Shown piece by piece: positions 36,955-47,639 of a stretch of DNA of 64,000 nt (within the stretch, counting starts at the first letter, position 1; each line of letters begins with the position of its first letter). This DNA is from Chamaecrista fasciculata. Its lineage: Eukaryota; Streptophyta; Magnoliopsida; Fabales; Fabaceae. The notes under the pieces are model-generated. The model saw nothing but the letters and a program-made list of their open reading frames with translations, was not told the DNA's origin and did not search any database. The DNA lies in assembly GCA_003254925.1 (NCBI GenBank), contig QANZ01052689.1, positions 85,472 through 149,471 of the forward strand, in the 5' to 3' direction. Position numbers and translations under genes: made by a program.

Positions 36955-38170
36955 AAACTAGTGAAAACATGTAATCATTAAAGGACATTAATCCAAAGTT
37001 TTGCATCAAAGACAATAACTAAAAAACTTCATTCTAAAATTCAACTTGGTCATATATATATATAAATTATTTATATCCCCTATGTCATATATAGCTCTAT
37101 TCGAACAAGATTATGAATATATTTATATATATATATATATATATATCTTACAAATAGAGCCAAAGATACTTCAACTAGCTGCTACTATATTACATCACAT
37201 GTAATATTGTAAGCATATTCTCTAGAGACAAAAAATTCTTTCATTCTCAAGAACTGAACTCGTCCCTTTCTTCTTTGTCTAAATAGAAGTTACCAAGTGG
37301 AAGGCCTTAGGCCTAGCCTTGATAAATCAAACACTACTTTTGGAGGCATTTCCTAGGATTTTCTTGGCAAACATCATCATCTTTCACAAACAAATTAAAC
37401 AATATTGAAAAACTTGTTTGCACATGCCTTGCATGATTGATTTCTTCTGTGTAATTTGACTATCTATCTACCTAATCTCTGGCCAGCAAGAATCCCATCT
37501 ATTTAATCCATGTATTGACAAGTATTGAGAAGAGAGGACTCTGCATACACCAAAACTCTCTGTCACATACTCACATGTATTATATAACTTGGAAAGGCGA
37601 CAAGTACTTTTAATTTAGTTTTAAGGATAAAATCATAATCAATTTGATATTATATATTTGATGAATTAGGACCTTATTTGGGGTAGTCTTACATATTTGA
37701 AGAACTAAATTTTATAACTTTATCTTCTTAAACTAAATTAAGAGACTTGTGGCCTTCCAAAAACTAAATCCTTAATATACTGAATTATTTATGTGAACAT
37801 AGACCAATTGCAAGAGAAGAAAGCACAAAAAATATCAGTTAATTAAACAGTTTCCTAACTTCAACAGTTTTTAGACATCAGCATCAAGTTAGGACGAAAA
37901 TACACACACAAGAGGTTGTTCGAGGAAAATAGTTTAGTCTTAAACAAATGGAGAAGAGACATTTCCAACAATAGAAAAGAAAGGAAAAAAAATGAAAATT
38001 CTGATATTCCCATATGCTTGTGCTTTTTTGTGCACACAGAGACAAGAACATAGGTGGCGACAAAATCAACCTTTTTTGTTGTTGTCACCATTCGTTTGGG
38101 TTGGGAGAACTCGAAGACAAGAAAAAGCTTCAAGTTTGTATCTTTATGAGCCGAATGAGCAATCTTTTTT
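36955..38170. other. Spacer upstream of the first GRAS gene
   Basis: No gene recognised. A (TA)n run lies at 37124-37146. The 3' part (37860-38170) is less AT-biased and is presumably promoter of the GRAS gene. Confidence 0.45.
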
Positions 38171-38173
38171 TCC

Positions 38174-38180
38174 TATAAAA
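38174..38180 (+). promoter_or_regulatory. Candidate TATA box of SCL3-like gene 1
   Basis: TATAAAA inside 'tcctataaaacccc', about 150 bp upstream of a short leader exon that ends ACTCAG|GTAATC at 38343. A very similar layout precedes the second GRAS copy (50602-50609). Confidence 0.6.
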
Positions 38181-38333
38181 CCCCACACCATATTTATTGT
38201 ATAGAGCTAATCTGCACTTGCACATTTTACAGTGGATTTAAATTTATTAGGACCCTTTTGGTTTTTGTTCATCATTGTTTTGAGGCTAAGAGCTCGATTT
38301 TCTTCATCCTAATTTGGTTCCAAGGAGCAACTT

Positions 38334-38943
38334 ATGGACTCAGGTAATCCTTTCTTGATCATTCTTTGAACTTCAAGGTGTTTCATTTGGTTATCCCTGA
38401 TAGTTACTCAAAGTTCTGTAATATTGATGATGAAATCTGTTTGTGGCTAAAATGAAAGAAGAAGACACAGCCCTTTTGATTTGTGTCTTTGATTTGTTAG
38501 ATTGACACCAGAAACATGATTTTTTTAGCCATATTATTGTGATACTACTTCAAAATTTTATCTTTCCTTGTTTTCCTGAGAATTTGAGACTAGATATGTT
38601 CATGTTCATGAGTAGACGTACAATTTGGTCCTTAAAAGAAATCGAGTTGACAGCTCAATCTCTAAATCTCTAGTTTACACACTTTAGTATGTACTTGAAA
38701 TAATGGAGGTAATACACTTTAATCTCTTAAGCCTATTTTATAGGGACTAATTTGTACAGACAAAAGGACTAAGCTGTTTCAGGGAATAAAGTGTACATTA
38801 AAATTCCAGGGATTAGCTGTTAACTCGAGTATTTTTCAAGGACAAATTCATATGTTTAATCTTTATTTTCTTTGAGACCGGTCAATACTGACTGAACCAA
38901 ATATTTCAGTTGATTCACTTCATCATGTATAACACAGAATCAC
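38334..38943 (+). promoter_or_regulatory. Leader with intron and overlapping uORF of SCL3-like gene 1
   Basis: A likely leader intron runs 38344-38909 (donor CAG|GTAATC, acceptor ATTTCAG). The spliced leader would create a 10-codon uORF (ATG at 38334, MDSVDSLHHV) whose stop TAA overlaps the main start in ATGTATAA. The intron contains a 'ggtccttaaaag' MULE-like remnant (about 38610-38860). The splice is inferred. Confidence 0.4.
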
Positions 38944-40292
38944 TGTACTACTTAGCAGGTTCACCATACCAATGGCTGAGAGAGTTAAGATGGGACAACA
39001 ACGGAGGCTTAAACCCTAATCCCATATCCCTTCTTCTAGACTGCGCAAAATGTGTTGCATCAGGAAGCATAAAGAATGCAGACATAGGCTTAGAATACAT
39101 CTCCTCTCATCTTGCTTCTCCAGATGGTAATGCTGTTCAGAGAATGGTCTCATACTTCAGTGAAGCGCTAGCCTTCAGAATTGTCAAGCACTTACCAGGT
39201 GTTTACAAGGCTCTCAATTCGTCGAAAACCACGCCATCTTCTGAGCAAATCCTTGTCCAAAAATACTTCTTTGAGCTCTGTCCATTCTTGAAGCTAGCTT
39301 ACCTTACTACAAATCAGGCCATAGTCGAAGCAATGGAAGGCGAAAAGCTTGTTCACATCATAGACCTTCATTGTTGTGAGCCTGCACAATGGATTGACCT
39401 CTTGATCACACTGAGAAAACGTGAAGGAGGGCCTCCTCATTTGAAGATCACAGGGATTCATGAGAAGAAAGAGGTTTTAGACCAAATGGGTTTTCATTTA
39501 ACAAGTGAGGCTGGAAAATTGGACTTCCCTTTGCAGTTTAATCCCATTGTGAGCAAATTGGAGGACCTTGATTTGGATAGCTTGCCTGTCAAGTCAGGTG
39601 AGGCTCTTGCCATAAGTTCTGTGCTTCAGCTTCACTCACTTCTAGCAACCGACGATGAATTGGCCGCGAGGAACTCGCCGGCTACACCGATGAATCTTCA
39701 CCGGGCGGTCCACCAGCAGCACATGAGCCAGAGGACTTTTGCAGAGTGGTTAGAGAAGGACATGATCAATGCTTACATCTCAAGTCCTGATTCTGCACTA
39801 TCACCTCTTACACTTAGTGCTTCTCCTAAAATGGGGATTTTCTTGAACTCCTTAAGAAAATTACAGCCAAAACTTTTGGTGGTCACTGAGCAAGAATCAA
39901 ACCTTAATGGGTCTAATCTAATGGAGAGGATTGAGAAGGCATTGTATTTTTACAGCCCATTGTTTGATTGCCTGGATTCTACAGTGTCAAGGAATTCATT
40001 GGAGAGACAGAAGCTTGAGAGTGAGATGCTTGGGGAGCAAATAAAGAGGATCATAGCATGTGAAGGGATTGAGAGGAAGGAGAGATATGAGAAGCTTGAG
40101 AAGTGGATTCCAAGGCTTGAAATGGCTGGGTTTAGAAGAGTGCCTTTGAGCTATTTTGGGATGTTGCAAGCAAAGAGGTTGCTTCAGAGTTATGGGTATA
40201 AGTATAAGATTAGAGAAGAGAATGATTGTTTGCTTTTGTGTTGGAGTGATAGGCCACTTTTCTCTGTATCAGCATGGAGTTTTAGGAGATGA
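38925..40292 (+). CDS. GRAS transcription regulator, SCL3-like
   Basis: Single uninterrupted coding exon, 455 residues from the ATG at 38925 (frame open from 38910). Order: short N-terminal arm (SPYQWLRELRW), LHR I (LLLDCAKCVASGSI, about 35-100), VHIID motif as LVHIIDLH (about 140-150), LHR II, PFYRE-like region with FDCLDS, and C-terminal SAW ending LFSVSAWSFRR. No DELLA or TVHYNP motifs, so not a DELLA protein. It resembles SCARECROW-LIKE 3, which in Arabidopsis acts in the nucleus with DELLA and SHR/SCR proteins in gibberellin signalling in root endodermis. Length matches the family (about 480). A second, damaged copy lies 12 kb downstream in the same orientation, so this is a tandem or local duplication. 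Function by analogy only. Confidence 0.9.
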   Translation: MYNTESLYYLAGSPYQWLRELRWDNNGGLNPNPISLLLDCAKCVASGSIKNADIGLEYISSHLASPDGNAVQRMVSYFSEALAFRIVKHLPGVYKALNSSKTTPSSEQILVQKYFFELCPFLKLAYLTTNQAIVEAMEGEKLVHIIDLHCCEPAQWIDLLITLRKREGGPPHLKITGIHEKKEVLDQMGFHLTSEAGKLDFPLQFNPIVSKLEDLDLDSLPVKSGEALAISSVLQLHSLLATDDELAARNSPATPMNLHRAVHQQHMSQRTFAEWLEKDMINAYISSPDSALSPLTLSASPKMGIFLNSLRKLQPKLLVVTEQESNLNGSNLMERIEKALYFYSPLFDCLDSTVSRNSLERQKLESEMLGEQIKRIIACEGIERKERYEKLEKWIPRLEMAGFRRVPLSYFGMLQAKRLLQSYGYKYKIREENDCLLLCWSDRPLFSVSAWSFRR

Positions 40293-40403
40293 TAATTGAT
40301 ATATATAAATATATGTTTGTTTTGTGTGCTTAACTGCTTATATTTGCTGGAATATTTGAAGGTTGTCATGGGTTTTGGAGATATATAACTGAATAATTTG
40401 TAA

Positions 40404-40692
40404 TACTGGTCTCATATCTTTTGATTGTAGATTTGGTCCCATGTTACACTTTGGGTCAAGTTGCAGAATTAATCTCATATCTTTTGGTCAAATTATAAAT
40501 TGGTCTCATATCTTTGTATCAGGTGCAAAATTAGTCTCATATCTTTAGGTCAGAGGGGACTGACAATGGAACTTTTTGCAAAGGTATGGAACTAAAAATG
40601 GTACGGACCAAAGTTGCAACAAAAAGAATCATGGTACCAAATTGAGACCTGAATAAAAGTTATGAGATCAAAAGTGCACTTTGACCTTTAAT
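40404..40692. mobile_element. MULE-like element in the 3' flank of SCL3-like gene 1
   Basis: Arms of 'ggtctcatatctttt' and its complement, ending 'aaaagtgcactttgacctt'. Same family as 21983-22340. It begins about 110 bp after the stop, so it may lie in the 3' UTR. Confidence 0.6.
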
Positions 40693-41165
40693 ATATATAT
40701 ATATATATACACATTATTTTGAGAAGACTTTTTTTGTTTTTGGTAAGCAAAACAAGGCCTAAATTAAGCACAAACTATTACAAGAAGAAAACATATAGTA
40801 CTACGAAGGAAAAGGGAAAAATCCAAATTATGTGGTTCTAAGTTCTAACTTAAATTTTAGAGGCGTTGTAATGTGTTAGCTCGATTCGGTTCTAACTTCT
40901 ATTCCATTTTGGCCCTATTTTATTAGTTTTTTTTTTTATGGGACTATGGACTATTTTATTAGAGTTAAGCTAGGCTAGTTCACTTTAAAATGAGCTAAAA
41001 TTTTTTTGTCAACCATTTCATAATAAGGTTGATTAGTAATAAAATTATAAAATGGCTGACAAAAAAAATTATTTACACAAAATTAAAAGTTGAAAGAGAC
41101 TTTTATCATTTTTTTAAAATTCAAGATTTTTTTTACTGAATGACGAAAATCTAGAAGAGTATTTT
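40693..41165. other. AT-rich spacer
   Basis: No gene seen; (TA)n at 40691-40708. Confidence 0.5.
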
Positions 41166-41174
41166 ACATTTTAA

Positions 41175-41516
41175 CTATGAAGCATGGACACTTCATTTTA
41201 ACAGTGTGTCGCTATGCTAGACACGTGTCTGTGTCCAACACCCGTACGACACCCACACGACACATATTCGTAAGTTTCAGAATATAAAATTAATTTTGTG
41301 ATTTTATCATGAAAAACAATAAAAAATAATCACATAAGACATATATTACGGTTAAATATTGTAATTTTTAAAACTATCATCAAAATTTATGGATTTTTAA
41401 TTATTTATATATATAAATATATGCTTTGTCGTGTCGTATAATTTTAAGAATCTGTTGTATCAATATATCTGTGTCCGTGTCGTGCCCTGTGTCCGTGTTA
41501 GTTTCATGCTTCATAG
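41175..41516. mobile_element. Complete hAT-type MITE, 342 bp
   Basis: Perfect inverted ends CTATGAAGCATG ... CATGCTTCATAG (left reads AAGCATGG). Perfect 8-bp TSD CATTTTAA at 41167-41174 and 41517-41524. Same family as 20114-20458, 8600-8908 and the reversed fragment at 42605-42845. Confidence 0.87.
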
Positions 41517-41524
41517 CATTTTAA

Positions 41525-43036
41525 CCTTTAATAATTGGAACAAAGGTGGAATAATTGAATTTTGGTAAGATCATGATGGACGCGGTCGTAAATTATTTGA
41601 GCCTATTAGTTTAAACGCGCTATTTTCTGTTGGCCCATTGGGCCTTATGAACCATTAAAAAATGATTAAAAATTTTTGCCATATAATTCAAAATGATCTT
41701 GTTCAATCAGTGTGGAGTTGGCACCATTTTTCTTAATTAATGAACTTCTGATAATTTTTATTAATACATTAGGATATGGATCTAATTAAACTAATAAATA
41801 TACAAAATTTAATTTCTTTAAGAAATTGAATCGTTAAACTCAATGATATTTCAGACATAAATTATTAATTACTTTTGTTATAATTATCAACATGTGACCT
41901 CAAAAGACAAGCATCCCACCTCTAGTGATCTCAATCATGTGGATCTCCATCATTAATATATTTGAAAATAGATCCTCTGCATTTTCATTTTTTACATTTT
42001 TAATATAAAATAAACTTCTAGCAATATATATATATATATATATATTATTTTTAAAAATAACATTATCTTAGAAAATATGTTTATTTTATTAACATAATTT
42101 TTTTTCTTCTACATTAAGTAATTTAGCCTTATTATTCTTAATTATTTTTTAATCATCATTTTCTTAAAACATTTATTTAATTTATACTTGACTAAAAGAA
42201 GTTCATATTGACCTTGTTCCATAGTCCGATCCCTTCTTGATTTTGTTGATTAAATTGAAGTTTACAATTCTTGAGGAGGAATATAGAAATGAGAGGAATT
42301 CTTCTTGGCGAAATTCATGGTTTGAGGTTTGAACCTTAATTAATTTCGTCGAAATTCCATTATTGTAATATATAAATTATTCTGCAAGTAAATCAAAGGG
42401 TACAAAACTACAAATATATATCTAGTTTCTTGTTTAATGGTATATCCTATGAAATTTGCATGTCCTCAACACAAATGCTAAAAAATGTTATACCTCGTTT
42501 TCTCCCACTACTCTATTATCTTGTTAATTAACTTGGTTTTATTATTGAGGTTTAGACAAATAAAAACCTCACTTTCGAAGAGCATTTCAAATAATGGGAT
42601 GACTAGCTATAAAACACGGACACATGACACAATGCAGACACATACACACTAATATATTGAATTTTTAAAATTACATGATAAGACAAGACATATATTTTTA
42701 TATATAAAAAATTAAAAATCCTTAAATCTTGACGAAAACTTTAAAAATTATAATATATATTTACGACATATATCATATGTGTCATTTTTTCTATTGTTTA
42801 TCATGTCAAAATAAAAAAAAATTATATTCTGAAACATTTGTATATCTATACTATTATATATTAATCACTTGTTTTTATATTATAAATTAAAATAAAAAAT
42901 AAACAATACCTGCATTATGGGGGAAAAAATTAGTTTTATCTCATCTCACTACTTCATATCCAAAAAACATAATCTCTCTCCCAAAAAAAAAATCATAACC
43001 TCTTCTAAATCATGTATATATTTAAAGGGATTTTAC
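41525..43036. other. AT-rich spacer with a reversed MITE fragment
   Basis: No gene. 42605-42845 is a diverged, reversed and truncated copy of the 342-bp hAT MITE. (TA)n at 42025-42045. Confidence 0.5.
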
Positions 43037-43174
43037 TGTATGAATTGTGCTTGTATTCATGAATAATAGTACATCAATATATATACAAGAGTTTCTATAA
43101 TATTCTATAAATATAAAAAATACTAACAACCTATATAGTTGGCTATGGACACGTCACACTATCCTTTACTAATA
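43037..43174 (-). repeat. Copia 3' LTR, about 138 bp
   Basis: Shares about 86 bp (43088-43173) with the 5' LTR at 47543-47629 at high identity and has an extra 51 bp at its far end, ending CAATTCATACA, a common Copia LTR end. Confidence 0.75.
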
Positions 43175-43746
43175 TCCCCGGGCAAACTCTGAGGGGAATG
43201 TTGAACTCTGAGTTTGGAACGAAGATGCAGAAAAAAGGACTTTGGCAATGCTTTTGTCATTATATCAGCAATTTGGTCCTTTGCAAAAATGTGAGTAACA
43301 ACAATTTCCTTCCTTTGAACCTTTTCTCTCACAAAATAAAGGTCTAATTCAAGATGTTTTGTTTTAGAATGTAGCACAAGATTAGCACTAAGCAAGACTG
43401 CACTAAGATTGTCACAATATATAAGAGGAGGCTGCTGTGAAAAAGGAAAACAAAGTTCTGAAAGAAGAGATTGAAGCCATGTCAGTTCAGAAACAACTAA
43501 GGCAAGGACACAAAATTTAGCTTTTGTAGAGGAGTGAGACACAATTGGTTGCTTCTTAGAGGTCCAAGAGATGAGATTAGGACCAAAGAAAACACAAAAC
43601 TCAGATGTAGAGCATCTATCATTAGGATCCGAGGCCCAATCAGCATCACACATAGCACTTAATCGTGGAGAAGAGCATTTTTGAAGCATAAGACCCATAT
43701 CCTGTGTCCCTTGAAGATACCTTAAAATGCGATTAACACATTGCAA
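43159..43746 (-). pseudogene. Copia RNase H region
   Basis: Minus-strand frame of 195 codons with ILRYLQGT, the CDADWASD segment, SKKQPIVSHSSTKAKF (usually STEAEY) and YCDNLSAV. RNase H degrades the RNA of the RNA-DNA hybrid in reverse transcription. The frame is shifted relative to the RT frame upstream, with the break near 43740. The STKAKF form replaces a conserved acidic residue, consistent with decay. Confidence 0.9.
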
Positions 43747-45086
43747 TGATGATTAAGGGGTTTATGCATGAATTGGCTAGCTTTATTGACAGCAAAAGCA
43801 AGGTCTGGGCGAGTGACACACACATATTGAAGGGCCCCAACAACGGATCGATAGAGATAAGGATCATCAAATGTATCAGTGCCATCAGTGAGAAGCTTAG
43901 TACCAGCTGCCATGGGGGTTGGTTGTGACTTAGCAGTAAGCATATTAGCCTTTGTGAGGAGGTCAGTAATGTATTTAGTCTGAGACAACACCATACCATT
44001 AACAGTGGAAGTGACTTGAATGCCGAGAAAATAATGAAGAGCACCCAAATGCTTCAAGGCAAAGAACTTGTGAAGAGTAGAAATAAGAGAAGAAATAACA
44101 GTGGAGGAGCTGCCAGTGACTATAATGTCATCGACATACACAAGAATATAAGTAACAGATGAGGTAGTTTTGTGAATAAAGAGAGACTGATTACTTTTAG
44201 CACTAATGAATCCCAAAGAAAACAAAGTGGAAGCAAGTTTAGCAAACCATGCTCGAGGAGCTTGCCTCAAGCCATATAAATACTTTTTGAGTCTGCAAAC
44301 TATGGTAGAATCACCTCTGTCAAAACTAGGGGGTTGAGTCATAAATACCTCCTCGATAAGATCACCATGAAGGAAGGCGTTGCTAACATCAAGCTTCCTT
44401 ACTTCCCAAGATTGTGACAAAGCCAAGGTAAGAATTACACGAACCGTGACTGGCTTTATGACAGGACTAAAAGTCTCATGGAAATCAAATCCGGGTTGTT
44501 GACTAAAGCCTTTTGCAACCAAGCGGGCCTTGAAACGATTTACACTGTCATCAGGGTTCTCTTTGACCCTAAACACCCATTTGCATCCCATAGTTTTGCG
44601 GTCGGTAGGCAAAGGGATTAAATCCCAAGTGTTGTTCTTTAACATAGCAGCATACTCCTCCTCCATTGCTTGTTTCCACTGTGGAATTTCAAGTGCTTCC
44701 TTAACATTCTGGGGTTCAGAGAATGAGATATGATAAGCTTTTGGTTTGAAAATCTCATGCTTGGATCGGGTAAGCATAATATGAGTGTTGGTAGGGTGAG
44801 AGGAAGGTTGGGTTGTAGGTAAAATAGGAGAGGGGGGGGAGCTTATATTTGGTGGTAGAATTGGATGAAGAATTAGGTGAGGAGGAAGGTACGCAATATC
44901 TGGTGGTAGAATTGGAAGTAATAGATTTGGAAGAGGCTGATGAGGTAACTGGAGTGGCAGTGACATGAGAACCCTGTAGAGTTTGATCACACTGAACAGA
45001 AGCATTAGAAGGAACAGGTATATCAGTAGACAAGCTATGTGCAATAGTAGAAATAAGAGGGATAGATGGAGCATGAGTAGAAACAT
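43722..45086 (-). pseudogene. Copia reverse transcriptase
   Basis: Long minus-strand frame. The RT part starts near 44790: WKQAMEEEYAAMLKNNTW, GCKWVFRVK, ARLVAKGFSQ, LDVSNAFLHGDL, YGLRQAPRAW and the catalytic YVDDI. It makes DNA from the element RNA. The first ~95 codons of the open frame are not RT but an out-of-frame reading of the upstream polyprotein, whose own frame is open at 45285-44755. So a frameshift near 44780 separates integrase tail and RT. The RT domain itself has no stop. Confidence 0.92.
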
Positions 45087-45289
45087 AAGGAACCGATTTA
45101 ACAGAAGAAGAATGAGGAATAGATGAAGTAAAAGGAAAATTTAACTCATCAAACAATACATCCCTAGAGATATAAATTCGCCCATTAGGTGCCAAACATT
45201 TATAACCCTTATGTTGTGAACTATATCCTAGGAAAGTACATTTGACAGATCTGAATTGAAGCTTATGATCATTGTATGGTCTCAAATTG

Positions 45290-45999
45290 GGAAAACAACT
45301 ACAGCCAAAGGTCTTAAGAAAATGATAATTAGGTAATTTATGAAAGAGAACTTCAAATGGAGATTTTAGATGTAAGGTATGTGAAGGTAAGCGATTAATA
45401 ATGAATACTGCAGTTAAGAATGCTTCATCCCTTTATTTTTGTGGCATGGATGATTGAGCAAGCAAACTAAGACCCATTTCAACAATGTGGCAATGCTTCC
45501 TTTTAGCAAGGCCTTTATGAGTAGGAGTATATGGACACGACATACAATGTTAAATACCATGAGTAGTGAAAAATGATTTTAAAGCAAGAAATTCACCACC
45601 ACCATCAGATTGAAAAATTTTGATTTTATTGTCAAATTGCAATTCAACCATGGATTTGAACTCAATAAAGACCTTGGCAACATCTGATTTATTTTTCAAT
45701 AAATATATCCAAGTGTGGCGTGAATAATCATCAGTGAAATGGACATAATAGCGAAGATCATGAGAAGAAACAACGGGTGCAGGGCCCCAAACATCTGAAT
45801 GGATAATTTCAAGAGGCGCAAAAGTAGTAGAAGTAGAAGACATAAAAGGCAATCGATGAACTTTACTTAAACAACAAGTAGAACAAAACTGAGATTGAGA
45901 TTTATCACTATAAGTCAGATTACACTTCTTTAACACAAACTTTACAATATTAAAATTAGTGTGGCTTAGTCTGTGATGCCAAAGATCAAAGGAAGACAA
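45290..45999 (-). pseudogene. Copia integrase
   Basis: Starts with the HHCC zinc finger (WHHRLSH ... CSTCCLSK), then the core with HSDVWGPAP and FTDDYSRHTW, and FQSDGGGEF. A stop follows TTHGI at 45550. Downstream the frame continues as THKGLAKRKH: the normally invariant catalytic Glu of the AERKH motif is Lys (GAA to AAA). Integrase joins the cDNA to the host chromosome; this copy could not do so. Confidence 0.88.
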
Positions 46000-46122
46000 T
46001 TTATGATGTGTAGACTTAGTGACAGAAAAAACTGCTTTAGAAGATGATGGCTGTAAGTTGAGATTGTTGAAAAGGTAGAGACCATCTCTAGCAATGCCCC
46101 GAATTAAGACATTCTGAGTATC

Positions 46123-46383
46123 CTAACACTTCACAAAACAACAAGAGGGGTGAAATTCAAAATAAACATTATTATTAGAGGAAAATTGAGACACACTTAG
46201 AAGATTTTTAGTTGCTTGTGGAACATGTAAAATGCGATTAAGAAATAAAGAATGAGAGGGAAGCTGCACAGTAGCATTGCCTACATGAGTAACAGGAGTA
46301 CCTGAACCATTAGCTAAGTGCAACTGATCAGTGCCACCATACTCTGAAGGAGAGCCCAAAATTGGAGATATTAGAAGTAACAT
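46123..46383 (-). pseudogene. Copia protease/pre-integrase region
   Basis: An 86-codon minus-strand frame with HLANGSGTPVTHVGN and ILHVPQATKNLLSVSQF, the linker between the retropepsin region and the integrase of Copia polyproteins. The catalytic protease DSGA motif is not in this intact stretch and was probably lost at the frame break near 46390. Confidence 0.75.
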
Positions 46384-46395
46384 GGTTACTGGACC

Positions 46396-47513
46396 CTAAA
46401 TCGGGTACCAGGAAGCATCAAACTGAGTATCAGGAGTAGCTAATAAAGCTTGTATATGAGGTGTAGGAGAGTAATTGTTTAGAAAACCCAAGGCATGAGA
46501 AAACGGTTGAGGCATTTGATTGAAGGGACTAACATAATTTTGATTAAAACGGTGATAGCATTGCCATGCCATATGCCCCACACGTCCACACACTTGGCAT
46601 TGGGGGCGATTTGTGCCAAAAGAACGACCACCACGACCTCTACCTCCTCAGAAAGAACCCCTAGATGAACCAGAATGACCACCAAAATAATTTGGGTTTG
46701 GGGCATTTGTGGGATTGGGAGAAGAAGAAGGTTTAGTGTTTTTGGAAGCATGGGATGGCAGAGTTTGGACTTGAGCAACATTGGCACTCATAGTGGAGGA
46801 TGATTCTTTCTTATACTTCTCAATTTGTTGCTCTTGAGCAATGAGAAGGCTCTCAAGCTCATTGACACTGTAAAGATCAGTACGAGATGTTAGAGAAACA
46901 ACAAAACTATTGTACTCTTCAGGTAAGCCTTCGAGAATGGCTTCAACATGATCAAATTCAGAGATGGGAGCACCAATAGAAAATAGACTATCAACAATCT
47001 TTTTAATTTGAAGTAAATAGTCATTAACACTAAGTGGCCCTTTCCTCAAGCTACGAAGCTGAGTTTTTAGCTGGCGGGCCTTAGCTTTTGTTTGAGAAGC
47101 AAAAAAGATTTCAAGCTTCTCCCAGATTTGGTATGAGTAATCACAACCAACCATACGAGTTAGCATACTATCTGCCAAGATAAGAGTAGTTGATCTTGTT
47201 TCTCCCACGAAAAGAAGGCATCATTGATGAGACCTTAAGATTCAGTAGCATCAGTAGTGAATTTAAGAGGAATTGCATGAGCGCCAAGCAAGAAATGCTG
47301 CAGCTTATGACCACGAATCGTAGCCATAGCTTGCTGACGCCATGGCAAGTAATTTTCCTCATTGAGCTTGATAGAAACAAGATGGGGATCGAATTTAGAG
47401 CCAAGAGAGGTAATAGGAGAAGAAGAAAGGGGAGCTGTAATGGGAGCTATAGGCGCTGAAGCACTTGCTACTACAGTAGAGTCTGAAGTAGAGGGAGGCA
47501 CAGGAGAGTCCAT
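46396..47513 (-). pseudogene. Copia gag
   Basis: Begins at ATG 47513 (MDSPVPPSTSDS), then LNEENYLPWRQQ. A stop at 47232-47234 interrupts it, followed by a frameshift near 47190. It continues in 47208-46648 with the UBN2 gag core (YQIWEKLEIFFASQTKAKA, QLRSLRKGPLSVNDY). The CCHC knuckle CGRVGHMAWQCYHRF lies at about 46590-46545 in another frame. Gag would form the particle; this one cannot be made intact. Confidence 0.88.
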
Positions 47514-47526
47514 GAAAAGAAAAACC

Positions 47527-47540
47527 CTAGCGCTATACCG
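47527..47540 (-). other. Degenerate primer-binding site of the Copia element
   Basis: Minus strand CGGTATAGCGCTAG against the canonical TGGTATCAGAGC type sequence complementary to initiator Met tRNA: the same GGTAT core with a small gap. Confidence 0.6.
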
Positions 47541-47542
47541 TT

Positions 47543-47629
47543 AGAGTTTCTACAATATTCTATAAATATAACAAATACTAACAACCTATACAGTTGGCTA
47601 TGGACACGTCACACTATCCTTTACTAATA
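47543..47629 (-). repeat. Copia 5' LTR, missing its U5 end
   Basis: 87 bp matching the 3' LTR, then directly the primer-binding site. The 51 bp that end the 3' LTR are absent, so U5 and the terminal CA are deleted. Confidence 0.7.
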
Positions 47630-47639
47630 ATATTCATTC

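Larger units (their letters stand above)
43037..47630 (-). mobile_element. Decayed Ty1/Copia retrotransposon
   Basis: Minus-strand order is LTR, primer-binding site, gag, protease region, integrase, RT, RNase H, polypurine tract, LTR, which is Copia order (integrase before RT). The 3' LTR is 43037-43174, starting TATTAGTAAAGG and ending CAATTCATACA on the minus strand. The 5' LTR is 47543-47629. Next to it CGGTATAGCGCTAGGG resembles the initiator-Met tRNA primer site. The polypurine tract is CCCGGGGA by 43175. Stops and frameshifts break gag, integrase and pol. No convincing 5-bp TSD found. Confidence 0.92.

Noticed and set aside
38910..40292. DELLA-type gibberellin repressor
   Set aside because: Has the GRAS domain but no DELLA/TVHYNP N-terminus; sequence words fit SCL3.
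44530..44733. Plus-strand frames across the Copia element
   Set aside because: Antisense shadows of the RT and gag regions.
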